A DNA stretch of 64,000 nt, from NCBI RefSeq assembly GCF_036250695.1, contig NZ_CP109427.1, positions 6,944,001 to 7,008,000 on the forward strand, given 5' to 3'. This document shows, piece by piece, positions 1 to 8,429 of the stretch. The translations under genes were made by a program, and so were the position numbers. The notes below the pieces were generated by a model that was not told the origin of the DNA, searched no databases, and saw only the letters and a list, made by a program, of their open reading frames with translations. Numbering within the stretch: position 1 is the first letter of the stretch; each line of letters starts with the position of its first letter. Source of the DNA: Streptomyces sp. NBC_01497. GTDB taxonomy: Bacteria; Actinomycetota; Actinomycetes; Streptomycetales; Streptomycetaceae.

Positions 1-34
1 GTGTTTATTCCGGTTGTGTTGATTGTTTCATAGT

Positions 35-153
35 GTTTCGGTGGTTATAGCGTAGGGGAAACGCCCGGTTACATTCCGAACCCGGAAGCTAAGCCTTACC
101 GCGCCGATGGTACTGCAGGGGGGACCCTGTGGGAGAGTAGGTCGCTGCCGAAC
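35..153 (+). rRNA. rrf: 5S ribosomal RNA
   Basis: The segment closely matches the 5S rRNA I know from Streptomyces, including the GTTTCGGTGG start, the CGCCCGGTTACATTCCGAAC loop and the GGGAGAGTAGG stretch near the 3' end, which pairs back with the 5' strand. Length is about 119 nt, normal for the genus. The 34 bases before it are the end of the 23S-5S spacer, so the window opens at the tail of an rRNA operon on the plus strand. Exact ends are uncertain by a few bases. Confidence 0.95.
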
Positions 154-171
154 AATCTTTAGATCGGGAAG

Positions 172-197
172 GGCCCGCACATGGTGCGGGCTCTTTT
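172..197 (+). terminator. rRNA operon terminator
   Basis: GCCCGCAC and GTGCGGGC form an 8-bp stem around a 3-base loop, followed by TCTTTT. It lies 20 bases after the 5S gene, where the rRNA transcript should end. Confidence 0.85.
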
Positions 198-420
198 CGC
201 GTTCCCGGACCCTTTTTCACGTCCCTCCCGCCTTGCCCGCATCCCGTGCGCGGACGTGCGGGCGGCGAACGAGGCCGGGGCGTGGACGCATTCAGGCCCG
301 GCGGAGGCGCGAGCCCATGCCGGGGCCGGCCGGCCTTCCTCACCCCGTGGCTCCGGTCGTATCACCCTGCAGGTAGGGTCAGGAAGCATTGTTGGCTCGT
401 TTCCCACAGGAGGCCCCCGG

Positions 421-1029
421 GTGGAGGTCCAGGAGACTCGCGTTCAGACGGACCGGGTACTCACCATCCCCAACATCCTCAGCATGGCCCGCCTCGTCGG
501 CGTGCCGGTGTTCCTGTGGCTGATCCTCCGGCCCGAGTTCGGACAGTCCAAGGCCGACGGCTGGGCACTGCTGATCCTGGCGTTCAGCGGGGTCAGTGAC
601 TACCTCGACGGCAAGCTCGCCCGCCGCTGGAACCAGATCAGCAAGCTGGGGCGGCTCCTCGACCCCGCCGCGGACCGCCTGTACATCCTTTCCACCCTGG
701 TCGGGCTCACCTGGCGGGACATCCTGCCGCTGTGGCTGACAGCCGCTCTCCTGGCCCGCGAGCTCATGCTCCTCGTCATGGTCGGCATTCTCCGGCGGCA
801 CGGCTATCCGCCTCCCCAGGTGAACTTCCTCGGGAAGGCAGCTACCTTCAACTTGATGTATGCCTTCCCGCTGCTGTTGCTCAGTGACGGAAGTGGGTGG
901 CTTGCGTCACTCGCCGAAGTTTTCGGATGGGCGTTCGCAGGATGGGGTACAACGCTCTATTGGTGGGCAGGGATTCTGTACGTGATCCAGGTCCGCCGGC
1001 TTGTCAGCGCCGATGCGGTGACCGGCTGA
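421..1029 (+). CDS. cls: CDP-alcohol phosphatidyltransferase, probable cardiolipin synthase
   Basis: Integral membrane enzyme of about 202 residues that should join a CDP-activated lipid to an alcohol acceptor. The CDP-alcohol phosphotransferase signature is intact: DG-x2-AR-x8-G-x3-D-x3-D, seen as DGKLAR then GRLLDPAADR around residues 60-85, with several hydrophobic segments. I recall the S. coelicolor gene beside this block (SCO1389) as a eukaryote-like cardiolipin synthase making cardiolipin from phosphatidylglycerol and CDP-diacylglycerol, so that is the favoured activity. Phosphatidylglycerophosphate or phosphatidylinositol-type synthesis remains possible because the family looks alike. 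Start: GTG at 421 has AGGAGG 8-9 bases upstream. Longer in-frame readings lack this site. It opens the conserved block that runs to gcvP. Confidence 0.85.
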   Translation: MEVQETRVQTDRVLTIPNILSMARLVGVPVFLWLILRPEFGQSKADGWALLILAFSGVSDYLDGKLARRWNQISKLGRLLDPAADRLYILSTLVGLTWRDILPLWLTAALLARELMLLVMVGILRRHGYPPPQVNFLGKAATFNLMYAFPLLLLSDGSGWLASLAEVFGWAFAGWGTTLYWWAGILYVIQVRRLVSADAVTG

Positions 1030-1147
1030 TCCCGTCATCGTGGCCTTGCACCGTCGCAGAGCCGCTGCCGCCCGCCTGATCTCAGGCCTGGTCGCTCATG
1101 ACGGGTGAAGTCGGCGAGATCGTCTCTTCGAGGAGGACGCTTCCGAC

Positions 1148-3643
1148 ATGAAGGCCGTCGTAATGGCCGGTGGTGAAGGTACTCGGCTTCGCCCCATGAC
1201 CTCAAGCATGCCCAAGCCGCTCCTGCCGGTCGTGAACCGGCCCATCATGGAGCACGTGCTGAGGTTGCTCAAGCGCCATGGACTGACCGAGACCGTAGTG
1301 ACCGTGCAGTTCCTGGCATCGCTCGTCAAGAATTATTTCGGCGACGGCGAGGAACTCGGCATGGAGCTCACCTATGCCAACGAGGAAAAGCCGCTCGGCA
1401 CCGCCGGCAGCGTGAAGAACGCGGAGGCTGCCCTCAAGGACGACGCGTTCCTCGTGATTTCGGGTGACGCCCTCACCGACTTCGACCTCACCGACCTCAT
1501 CGCTTTCCACAAGGAGAAGGGCGCACTCGTCACGGTGTGCCTGACCCGGGTGCCGAACCCGCTGGAGTTCGGCATCACGATCGTGGACGAGGAAGGCAAG
1601 GTCGAGCGTTTCCTGGAGAAGCCGACCTGGGGGCAGGTCTTCTCCGACACGGTGAACACCGGAATCTATGTGATGGAGCCGGAGGTCTTCGACTACGTCG
1701 AGGCCGATGTCTCCGTGGACTGGTCCGGTGACGTCTTCCCGCAGCTCATGAAGGAGGGCAAGAAGGTCTACGGCTACATCGCCGAGGGCTACTGGGAGGA
1801 CGTGGGCACCCACGAGAGCTACCAGAAGGCGCAGGCCGACGTCCTGGAGGGCAAGGTCGACGTCGAGATCGACGGCTTCGAGATCTCGCCGGGCGTCTGG
1901 GTGGCGGAGGGCGCGGAGGTCCATCCCGACGCGGTGCTGCGCGGCCCGCTCTACATCGGCGACTACGCCAAGGTCGAGGCCGACGCGGAGATCCGGGAGC
2001 ACACCGTCATCGGATCCAACGTCGTCGTGAAGTCCGGGGCGTTCCTGCACCGCTCGGTCGTCCACGACAACGTCTACATCGGGCAGCAGTGCAATCTGCG
2101 CGGCTGCGTGATCGGCAAGAACACCGACGTCATGCGTGCCGCAAGGATCGAGGACGGCGCCGTCATCGGAGACGAGTGCCTGGTCGGTGAGGAATCGATC
2201 ATCCAGGGCAACGTCCGCGTCTACCCGTTCAAGACGGTCGAGGCGGGCGCGTTCGTCAACACGTCGGTGATCTGGGAGTCCCGAGGACAGGCGAACCTGT
2301 TCGGGGCCCGCGGCGTCAGCGGCATCCTGAACGTGGAGATCACCCCCGAGCTGGCGGTACGTCTCGCCGGCGCGTACGCCACCACCCTGAAGAAGGGCTC
2401 CACGGTCACCACTGCGCGTGACCACTCCCGTGGTGCGCGTGCGCTCAAGCGCGCGGTGATCTCGTCGCTGCAGTCGAGCGCCATCGACGTCCGCGACCTG
2501 GAGAACGTGCCGCTGCCGGTGGCCCGCCAGCAGACGGCGCGCGGCAGCGCCGGCGGTATCATGATCCGTACGACGCCCGGTGTGCCGGACTCCGTGGACA
2601 TCATGTTCTTCGACGAACGGGGATCCGACCTCTCCCAGGCCGGGCAGCGCAAGCTGGACCGCGTCTACGCACGCCAGGAGTACCGCAGGGCGTTCCCCGG
2701 TGAGATCGGCGACCTCCAGTTCCCCTCCAGCATCTTCGACTCGTACACCGGCGCCCTGCTGCGCAGCGTGGACACGACGGGGATCGCCGAGGCCAACCTG
2801 AAGGTCGTCGTCGACGCGTCCAACGGCAGTGCGGGTCTCGTCCTGCCGAGCCTGCTGGGGCGCTTGGGCGTCGACTCGCTGACGATCAACCCGGGCCTCG
2901 ACGAGTCGCGGCCCACCGAGACCGCCGAGTCGCGCAGGTCCGGGCTGGTACGGCTGGGGGAGATCGTGGCCTCGGCCCGTGCCGCCTTCGGCGTCCGGTT
3001 CGACCCCGTGGGGGAGCGGCTGTCCCTCGTCGATGAGCGGGGCCGCATCATCGAGGACGACCGTGCCCTGCTGGTCCTGCTCGACCTGGTGGCCTCGGAG
3101 CGGCGCAGCGGCCGGGTCGCCCTGCCGGTCACGACGACGCGCATCGCCGAGCAGGTCGCCGCGTACCACGGCACCCAGGTCGAATGGACGACGACGTCGC
3201 CCGACGACTTGACGCGGGTGGGCCGCGAGGAGACCACCATCTTCGGCGGAGACGGCCGCGGCGCGTTCCTCGTGCCCGAGTTCAGCAGTGTGCTGGACGG
3301 CTCGGCGGCGTTCGTACGGCTGATCGGCCTGGTCGCGCGTACGCAGCTCACACTGAGCCAGATCGACGCGCGGATCCCGCGGGCCCATGTGCTGCGGCGC
3401 GACCTCGCCACGCCGTGGGCCGTCAAGGGACTCGTCATGCGGACCGTGGTGGAGGCCGCCGGCAACCGGCAGGTCGACACCACGGACGGCGTACGGGTGG
3501 TGGAGACCGACGGGCGCTGGGTCATGGTGCTGCCCGACCCGGCGGAGGCCGTGACGCATCTGTGGGCGGAGGGTCCGGACGACGCGTCCGCCCAGGCCCT
3601 GCTCGACGAGTGGGCGGCCATCGTCGACAGCGCCGGGCACTGA
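1148..3643 (+). CDS. Nucleotidyltransferase / hexapeptide repeat / degenerate phosphomannomutase fusion
   Basis: 831-residue protein annotated in relatives as mannose-1-phosphate guanylyltransferase. Residues 1-235 are a sugar-phosphate nucleotidyltransferase with [11 protein letters not shown] and [12 protein letters not shown] near the N-terminus. Residues 250-375 are left-handed beta-helix hexapeptide repeats. Residues 385-831 align by eye with the phosphomannomutase fold, but each catalytic loop appears altered: no TASHNP serine loop ([12 protein letters not shown] near 473), no DGDADR metal loop (DPVGER near 618), no E-x-SGH sugar loop (GGDGRGA near 700) and no RPSGTEP phosphate loop (LPDPAEA near 800). 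It probably makes an NDP-sugar (GDP-mannose favoured) with the mutase half regulatory or structural. Start ATG 1148 follows GAGGAGGA. A strong hairpin ends the unit. Confidence 0.85.
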   Translation: MKAVVMAGGEGTRLRPMTSSMPKPLLPVVNRPIMEHVLRLLKRHGLTETVVTVQFLASLVKNYFGDGEELGMELTYANEEKPLGTAGSVKNAEAALKDDAFLVISGDALTDFDLTDLIAFHKEKGALVTVCLTRVPNPLEFGITIVDEEGKVERFLEKPTWGQVFSDTVNTGIYVMEPEVFDYVEADVSVDWSGDVFPQLMKEGKKVYGYIAEGYWEDVGTHESYQKAQADVLEGKVDVEIDGFEISPGVWVAEGAEVHPDAVLRGPLYIGDYAKVEADAEIREHTVIGSNVVVKSGAFLHRSVVHDNVYIGQQCNLRGCVIGKNTDVMRAARIEDGAVIGDECLVGEESIIQGNVRVYPFKTVEAGAFVNTSVIWESRGQANLFGARGVSGILNVEITPELAVRLAGAYATTLKKGSTVTTARDHSRGARALKRAVISSLQSSAIDVRDLENVPLPVARQQTARGSAGGIMIRTTPGVPDSVDIMFFDERGSDLSQAGQRKLDRVYARQEYRRAFPGEIGDLQFPSSIFDSYTGALLRSVDTTGIAEANLKVVVDASNGSAGLVLPSLLGRLGVDSLTINPGLDESRPTETAESRRSGLVRLGEIVASARAAFGVRFDPVGERLSLVDERGRIIEDDRALLVLLDLVASERRSGRVALPVTTTRIAEQVAAYHGTQVEWTTTSPDDLTRVGREETTIFGGDGRGAFLVPEFSSVLDGSAAFVRLIGLVARTQLTLSQIDARIPRAHVLRRDLATPWAVKGLVMRTVVEAAGNRQVDTTDGVRVVETDGRWVMVLPDPAEAVTHLWAEGPDDASAQALLDEWAAIVDSAGH

Positions 3644-3699
3644 TCCTCGCGCCGGGACCGCTGCGGACCCGGGCCTGCCGTCGGGCAGGAGGGGACACC

Positions 3700-3733
3700 G
3701 GACAGGGCCACGTCTTCGGACGTGGCCCTGTCC
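3700..3733 (+). terminator. Intrinsic terminator after the nucleotidyltransferase
   Basis: GGACAGGGCCACGTC and GACGTGGCCCTGTCC form a perfect 15-bp stem closed by a TTCG tetraloop, 57 bases after the stop codon. No long T-run follows, as is usual in Streptomyces. Confidence 0.85.
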
Positions 3734-3785
3734 GCTGCCGGGGCCGTTTCGTCGGCGGTGGTGGCGACATGCGACGATGTGCGGC

Positions 3786-4760
3786 ATGCCGCAGCAGTCC
3801 CCCACACGGAGCACCGACGCGGGCCGTGCGCGCCCCGACGCGTCGATGTCGCTGCTGACCAACGTGATGGACCACAGCCTCGACGACGGGTATGCCGAGG
3901 CGGCGGCCCGCAGGCGGTCGGGGGAGGGCGGCCTGACGCGCACGCTGCGGGCGAGACTGTGGCTCGGCGCGGGGCTCGTCCTCGCGGCACTGGTGGTCAC
4001 GTTGGGTGCGGCGCAGACGCGGCACGCGGCGCCCGTGGTGGCCAAGGAGCGCCAGGAGCTGATCGACCGGGTCGGCAGCGAGACGAAGCACGCGGACGGC
4101 CTGGAGCGCGACGTCAAGGGGCTGCGCAGCGACGTCAACCGTCGTCAGCAGGCCGCTCTCAAGCAACACGGCGGGGACAGCGGACAGTTGGTGTCCCTGC
4201 TGGCCGGTGCCACCGCGGTGCACGGGCCCGGTGTGCGGCTCGTCGTGGACGACGCGAAGGACACCGAGACGGGTGGGGACGGCAACCCGCGGGAGAACGA
4301 CGACTTCTCCGACACGGGCCGGGTGCGCGACCACGATCTCCAGCGTGTAGTCAACGGCCTGTGGGCGTCCGGTGCCGAAGCGGTCTCGGTCAACGGCCAG
4401 CGCCTCACGGCGCTTTCGGCCATCCGCGCCGCCGGTGACGCCATACTGGTCGACAACAGGCCACTGGTGCCGCCGTACACGGTGCTCGCGGTGGGGGACG
4501 GCGCCAAGCTGGCGTCCGCGTTCCGGCGCAGTGCGGACGGCGTGTATCTGGGGTCGCTCAAGGGCGACTTCGGTATCCGTACGTCCCTGTCCGCGCGGGA
4601 CGACGTCCGGCTGCCGGCCGCGCCGAGCCTGATCGTACGGACCGCGAAGCCGCTGCTGTCCGGAGCGGCGACGGGCGGTGGGGGTGCACCGGCCACGGCG
4701 TACCCGGGGAACGCAGAGAACGCAGGGAACACGCAGAACATGGGGAAGGGCACATCGTGA
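3786..4760 (+). CDS. DUF881 family membrane-anchored coiled-coil protein
   Basis: About 324 residues. A cytoplasmic N-terminal tail rich in Arg and Ala is followed by one membrane segment (GAGLVLAALVVTLGAA), then a short coiled coil (VAKERQELIDRVGSETKHAD region) and the DUF881 domain with VHGPGVRLVVDDAK and the GAEAVSVNGQRL motif. DUF881 proteins flank sbp in most actinobacteria, and their function is not settled; an envelope role is inferred from the anchor. The GTG of the next gene overlaps this stop codon (GTGA), so the two are translationally coupled. Start is uncertain: ATG 3777 (three residues longer) is equally open and neither has a strong ribosome-binding site. Confidence 0.8.
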   Translation: MPQQSPTRSTDAGRARPDASMSLLTNVMDHSLDDGYAEAAARRRSGEGGLTRTLRARLWLGAGLVLAALVVTLGAAQTRHAAPVVAKERQELIDRVGSETKHADGLERDVKGLRSDVNRRQQAALKQHGGDSGQLVSLLAGATAVHGPGVRLVVDDAKDTETGGDGNPRENDDFSDTGRVRDHDLQRVVNGLWASGAEAVSVNGQRLTALSAIRAAGDAILVDNRPLVPPYTVLAVGDGAKLASAFRRSADGVYLGSLKGDFGIRTSLSARDDVRLPAAPSLIVRTAKPLLSGAATGGGGAPATAYPGNAENAGNTQNMGKGTS

Positions 4761-5089
4761 TCGCCGTACTGGGCCTCGTCGTGGGAGTCGTGGTGGGACT
4801 GTTCGTCCGCCCCGAGGTACCGGCGGTGGTGGAGCCCTACCTGCCGATTGCCGTCGTCGCCGCGCTCGACGCGGTCTTCGGCGGCCTGCGGGCCATGCTC
4901 GACGGCATCTTCGTCGACAAGGTCTTCGTCGTGTCGTTCCTGTCGAACGTGGTGGTGGCCGCGCTCATCGTCTTCCTCGGCGACAAACTCGGCGTCGGCG
5001 CACAGCTGTCGACGGGGGTCGTCGTGGTTCTCGGCATCAGGATCTTCTCCAACGCGGCGGCGATCCGCCGGCACGTCTTCCGGGCGTGA
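4757..5089 (+). CDS. sbp: Small basic protein (Sbp, DUF1290)
   Basis: 110-residue very hydrophobic protein starting MIAVLGLVVGVVVGLFVRPE, with three to four membrane segments and a basic C-terminal RRHVFRA tail. Sequence and size match the small basic protein family, which lies next to division or envelope genes in Gram-positive bacteria; molecular function is unknown. It overlaps the upstream DUF881 stop by four bases and ends four bases before the next DUF881 start, so the trio is one transcript and probably one membrane complex (inferred). Confidence 0.88.
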   Translation: MIAVLGLVVGVVVGLFVRPEVPAVVEPYLPIAVVAALDAVFGGLRAMLDGIFVDKVFVVSFLSNVVVAALIVFLGDKLGVGAQLSTGVVVVLGIRIFSNAAAIRRHVFRA

Positions 5090-5093
5090 CGAC

Positions 5094-5888
5094 ATGAGTA
5101 CGCACAACACGCCCGGGGATCCGGGCACTTCGGCGGGCGGTACGGGCGACGGCGGCGGCACATCGCGCCCGACGGGGCGCCAGCGGCTCGCGGCGGGGCT
5201 GTGGCCGCCGCGCCTGACCCGCGCCCAACTGACGGTGGCGGTGTTGCTGTTCGTCCTCGGCCTCGGACTGGCCGTCCAGGTCAGGTCGCACAACGACACC
5301 AGTGCGCTGCGCGGTGCCCGTCAGGAGGATCTTGTCCGTATCCTCGATGAACTGGACAACCGCACACAGCGTCTTGAGGACGAGAAGCAGGATCTCGTGG
5401 ACCAGCGGACGGGTCTTGAGAACAGTTCGGACCAGGCGGAGGAGGCCCGCAAGCAGACGCGTGAGAAGGAGCAGCAACTCGGTATCCTCGCCGGCACGAC
5501 GGCGGCCGAGGGTCCGGGGATCACCCTGACCGTGCGGGACGCACGGCACTCGGTGGAGGCCGACATGCTGCTCGACACGGTCCAGGAACTGCGGGCCGCG
5601 GGCGCCGAGGCGATCCAGCTGAACGGGGTCCGCGTGGTCGCGGACACCGACTTCACGGGAACGGGGGACGACGTCGAGGTGGACGGCAAGGCGGTCGCCC
5701 CGCCGTACCGTTTCACCGTGATCGGCCGGCCCCAGGATCTGCAGCCGGCGCTCAACATCCCGGGCGGAGTGGTGCAGACACTGGAGAAGGAGCAGGCCAC
5801 GGCCACGGTGACCGGCTCCGGGAAGGTCGTCGTGAACGCCTTGCGACCGGCGAAGCAGCCTGGTTACGCTCGGTCGTCCTCGCCGTGA
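5094..5888 (+). CDS. DUF881 family protein, second copy
   Basis: 264 residues. Gly/Thr-rich N-terminus, a single membrane segment at about residues 46-62 (LTVAVLLFVLGLGLAVQV), then a clear coiled coil (LDELDNRTQRLEDEKQDLVD) and a DUF881 domain with AEGPGITLTVRDARHS and GAEAIQLNGVRV. It is a paralogue of the gene two positions upstream. ATG 5094 lies four bases after the sbp stop. A 190-base gap separates it from garA; in the recalled mycobacterial order gcvH sits in that gap, but no gcvH is visible here. Confidence 0.85.
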   Translation: MSTHNTPGDPGTSAGGTGDGGGTSRPTGRQRLAAGLWPPRLTRAQLTVAVLLFVLGLGLAVQVRSHNDTSALRGARQEDLVRILDELDNRTQRLEDEKQDLVDQRTGLENSSDQAEEARKQTREKEQQLGILAGTTAAEGPGITLTVRDARHSVEADMLLDTVQELRAAGAEAIQLNGVRVVADTDFTGTGDDVEVDGKAVAPPYRFTVIGRPQDLQPALNIPGGVVQTLEKEQATATVTGSGKVVVNALRPAKQPGYARSSSP

Positions 5889-6078
5889 CGCGGGGGTGCA
5901 TGGCGCCGGTGCTGCCCGGGCAAGAGGTTGCGGGGGGTCGACGCACGATCGGCGTGATGTGTGGTGGAAACTGTTCGGTGCGTACGGACGCTGTCAAGAT
6001 GTCCGGGTCGGCAGGCGTGTTCAGTGATATGTCGTCCTGCCCCACGGGCGGGTCTGTTTCGGTCAAGGGGAATCGCCC

Positions 6079-6900
6079 GTGAATTGGTTTGCGAAGTTGT
6101 TCGGCAAGAGGTCCCGCGAGGAGGGCGGCAACGCCCGTCATCGTGCCGCGCGCCAGGGGCAGAGCGAGGAGCAGGGCGGTGAGCGCCCGCTCTTCCGCGA
6201 CCAGGTCGGCGGCCAGGGACCCGGCGCGTCGTCTGTTGACCCTGCCGGGCAAGGCCGCATAGGTTTCGGGGAACCGTCAGCCTCAAGTACGAGTGGAGAC
6301 TTTCCCACGGCCTCGTTCGCGACCGACCCACGGGCGGGGCAGCCACGGCAGGAGGACCCCGGCATGTCGGCCCTGGTATGCACGAGATGTGGTCATCGCA
6401 ACGCCGAGGCCAGCCGCTTCTGCTCGAACTGCGGCGCGCCGCTGCGGGCGGGTGTGCCGAGCGAGCGAGCCGCGGAGACGACGTCGACGATCTCGATCTC
6501 CGGCCTGGAGGCGTACGACCCGGAGACCACGGGTCAGACGCAGCTGCCGACGCTGAGTCCGGAGGCGCAGGCCGCCGTCGAGGCGCTGCCGTTCGGCTCC
6601 GCGCTGCTCATCGTGCGCAGGGGGCCCAACTCGGGCAGCCGCTTCCTGCTGGACGGCGAGCTGACGACGGCCGGCCGCCACCCGCAGAGCGACATCTTCC
6701 TGGACGACGTGACGGTCTCACGACGCCATGTGGAGTTCCGCAGGGGTACGGACGGCCTGTTCACCGTCTCCGATGTGGGCAGCCTCAACGGCACCTACGT
6801 CAATCGTGAGCGGATCGACTCGGTCCTGCTGGCGAACGGCGACGAGGTCCAGATCGGCAAGTACCGACTGGTCTTCTACGCGAGCCAGCGGGGCGTGTGA
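6079..6900 (+). CDS. garA: GarA/OdhI-type FHA protein with zinc ribbon
   Basis: 273 residues. A basic, low-complexity N-terminus (LFGKRSREEGGNARHRAAR) is followed by a zinc-ribbon-like CxxC-x10-CxxC at residues 101-118, then ETTS at 133-136, then an FHA domain at about 185-270 with GRHPQSDIFLDDVTVSRRH and GSLNGTYVNRE. GarA is the actinobacterial phospho-switch: serine/threonine kinases phosphorylate the ETT motif, which then binds the FHA domain in cis and releases 2-oxoglutarate dehydrogenase and glutamate enzymes. The ETTS motif and FHA are almost identical to that family. A second ETT occurs at about residue 147. Start GTG 6079 fits recalled Streptomyces relatives; an internal ATG at 6364 with AGGAGG in front could give a shorter form that keeps all motifs. 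Confidence 0.9.
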   Translation: MNWFAKLFGKRSREEGGNARHRAARQGQSEEQGGERPLFRDQVGGQGPGASSVDPAGQGRIGFGEPSASSTSGDFPTASFATDPRAGQPRQEDPGMSALVCTRCGHRNAEASRFCSNCGAPLRAGVPSERAAETTSTISISGLEAYDPETTGQTQLPTLSPEAQAAVEALPFGSALLIVRRGPNSGSRFLLDGELTTAGRHPQSDIFLDDVTVSRRHVEFRRGTDGLFTVSDVGSLNGTYVNRERIDSVLLANGDEVQIGKYRLVFYASQRGV

Positions 6901-6914
6901 CCCCCGGAGAGTCC

Positions 6915-7661
6915 ATGTTGCTTACCCCGAAGGGCGGTGCCGAACGCGGCACCGCCCCGGCGGCGGATCCGCTGGTGAGCATCGGGGCGGTGCTCGGGCG
7001 GCTGCGCGACGAGTTCCCCGAGGTCACCATCTCGAAGATCCGCTTCCTTGAGGCGGAGGGCCTGGTGGAGCCGCGCAGGACGCCGTCGGGCTATCGCAAG
7101 TTCAGCCCCGAGGACGTGGAGCGGCTCGGGCTGGTGCTGCGCATGCAGCGTGACCACTATCTTCCCCTGAAGGTCATCAAGGAGCATCTGGAGGCGCTGG
7201 CCCGTGGCGAGCAGGTGGCGCTGCCGGGCCCCCAGCGCGACCGCAGGGACGTCTGGCCGGTCCCGGAGGACCCCGCCGACGACCAGCCGACAGCCGCCCG
7301 GCTGGGGCGCGCGGAGCTGCTCGCCGCGCTGGAGGTGGGCGAGGACGAGCTTGCCGAGTGGGAGTCGTACGGCCTGATCGCCGCGCTGGAGGACGGCAGC
7401 TACGACGCGGACGCCGTCACCGTGGCCAGGCTGGTGGCGGATCTCGGCCGTTTCGGTCTGGAACCACGCCATCTGCGGGTGATGAAAGCGGCTGCCGAGC
7501 GGGAGGCCGGGCTGGTCGAACAGGTCGTCGCGCCGCTGCGCAGGCACCGTAACCCGCAGACCAGGGCCCATGCGGAGGCGACCACAAGAGAGCTCGCGGG
7601 GCTGTCCGTACGGCTGCACGCGGCGCTCGTGCGTACGGCCCTGGGTGGCCGACTCCACTGA
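6915..7661 (+). CDS. ftsR: MerR family regulator, FtsR-like
   Basis: About 248 residues. N-terminal MerR helix-turn-helix: SIGAVLGRLRDEFPEVTISK, RFLEAEGLVEPRRTPSGYRKF and LRMQRDHYLPLKVIKEHL. The gene order beside garA and the EVTISKIRFLEAEGL segment match the Rv1828/FtsR type, which in corynebacteria activates ftsZ. No metal-binding Cys cluster is visible, as expected for this branch. ATG 6915 is preferred because GGAGAG precedes it; GTG 6897 overlapping the garA stop (GTGA) is an alternative. Either way it is in the garA operon. Confidence 0.85.
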   Translation: MLLTPKGGAERGTAPAADPLVSIGAVLGRLRDEFPEVTISKIRFLEAEGLVEPRRTPSGYRKFSPEDVERLGLVLRMQRDHYLPLKVIKEHLEALARGEQVALPGPQRDRRDVWPVPEDPADDQPTAARLGRAELLAALEVGEDELAEWESYGLIAALEDGSYDADAVTVARLVADLGRFGLEPRHLRVMKAAAEREAGLVEQVVAPLRRHRNPQTRAHAEATTRELAGLSVRLHAALVRTALGGRLH

Positions 7662-7703
7662 GCACGACGGTGCCCCGACTACCCAAACCTGCCGGGCACG
7701 TCC

Positions 7704-7715
7704 TAGGGTTGCTGT
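7704..7715 (+). promoter_or_regulatory. -10 box suggesting a leaderless transcript
   Basis: TAGGGT at 7704-7709 sits exactly seven bases before the GTG of the DUF151 gene, and no ribosome-binding site lies in front of that start. This is the usual arrangement of a leaderless Streptomyces gene. No convincing -35 box is visible. Confidence 0.5.
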
Positions 7716-8189
7716 GTGAACGAGCTCGACGTTGTGGGTGTCCGGGTGGAAATGCCCTCCAACCAGCCGATCGTGCTCCTGCGCGAAGTGGGAGGCGATC
7801 GGTACCTCCCCATCTGGATCGGACCTGGGGAGGCAACCGCCATCGCCTTCGCTCAGCAGGGCATGGCACCGGCAAGACCGCTGACGCACGACCTTTTCAA
7901 GGATGTCCTTGAAGCGGTGGGCCAGGAGCTCACGGAAGTACGCATCACGGATCTCCGCGAAGGGGTCTTCTACGCGGAGCTGGTCTTCGCCAGTGGAGTC
8001 GAGGTGAGCGCACGGCCGTCCGACGCCATAGCGCTCGCCCTGCGCACGGGAACGCCGATCTACGGCAGCGACGGAGTACTCGACGACGCCGGAATCGCGA
8101 TCCCCGACGAGCAGGAGGACGAAGTGGAGAAATTCCGCGAGTTCCTCGACCAGATCTCGCCGGAGGATTTCGGGACGAACAGCCAGTGA
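7716..8189 (+). CDS. DUF151 bifunctional nuclease-like protein
   Basis: 157 residues starting MNELDVVGVRVEMPSNQPIV. It carries the DUF151 core (LPIWIGPGEATAIAFA and SARPSDAIALALRTGTPIY) and an acidic C-terminus with a short UVR-like helix (DEQEDEVEKFREFLDQ). Members were described as RNase/DNase-like in plants and oxidative-stress proteins in mycobacteria (Rv1829 type); activity here is inferred only. It follows ftsR by 54 bases but appears to have its own -10 box. A strong hairpin lies just downstream. Confidence 0.85.
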   Translation: MNELDVVGVRVEMPSNQPIVLLREVGGDRYLPIWIGPGEATAIAFAQQGMAPARPLTHDLFKDVLEAVGQELTEVRITDLREGVFYAELVFASGVEVSARPSDAIALALRTGTPIYGSDGVLDDAGIAIPDEQEDEVEKFREFLDQISPEDFGTNSQ

Positions 8190-8202
8190 GACCGGAGATC
8201 GG

Positions 8203-8231
8203 GGCCGGGCGGCCGGGTCGGCCGCCCGGCC
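8203..8231 (+). terminator. Terminator after the DUF151 gene
   Basis: GGCCGGGCGGCC and GGCCGCCCGGCC form a perfect 12-bp stem with a five-base loop, 14 bases after the stop codon. Confidence 0.8.
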
Positions 8232-8325
8232 TTCGATGCCCTGACGTCCGGCGGTGCCGCACCCGCTAGCATGCTCTGGCTCAGGCGATTCGAGCAGCCT
8301 TTCCCGGTAATCGGGCACGCTAAAC

Positions 8326-8338
8326 CACCCTCAGGGTG
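8326..8338. promoter_or_regulatory. Small palindrome upstream of the second merR gene
   Basis: CACCCT-C-AGGGTG is a perfect 6-bp inverted repeat 33 bases before the promoter of the MerR gene. Position is suitable for an operator or upstream site; no direct evidence for binding. Confidence 0.35.
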
Positions 8339-8370
8339 ATTATCACTCGGCGTGGCGAGTGCGGCGATCG

Positions 8371-8399
8371 TTGACGCACCCCTGGTGACTGCCTACCGT
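8371..8399 (+). promoter_or_regulatory. HrdB-like promoter of the second merR gene
   Basis: TTGACG at 8371-8376 and TACCGT at 8394-8399 are separated by 17 bases, matching the TTGAC-N17-TANNNT pattern of the principal sigma factor. The start codon is about 24 bases past the expected transcription start. Confidence 0.75.
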
Positions 8400-8429
8400 C
8401 GTGAAGGCAGGTCAAGGACGGAGGTCGGC

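Noticed and set aside
1202..4138. A 978-codon antisense frame opposite the nucleotidyltransferase
   Set aside because: Low-complexity Arg/Asp/Leu composition typical of antisense frames in GC-rich genes; no family features.
5889..6078. gcvH in the gap before garA
   Set aside because: The 190 bases cannot hold the roughly 125-codon H-protein, and no lipoyl-lysine motif is readable.
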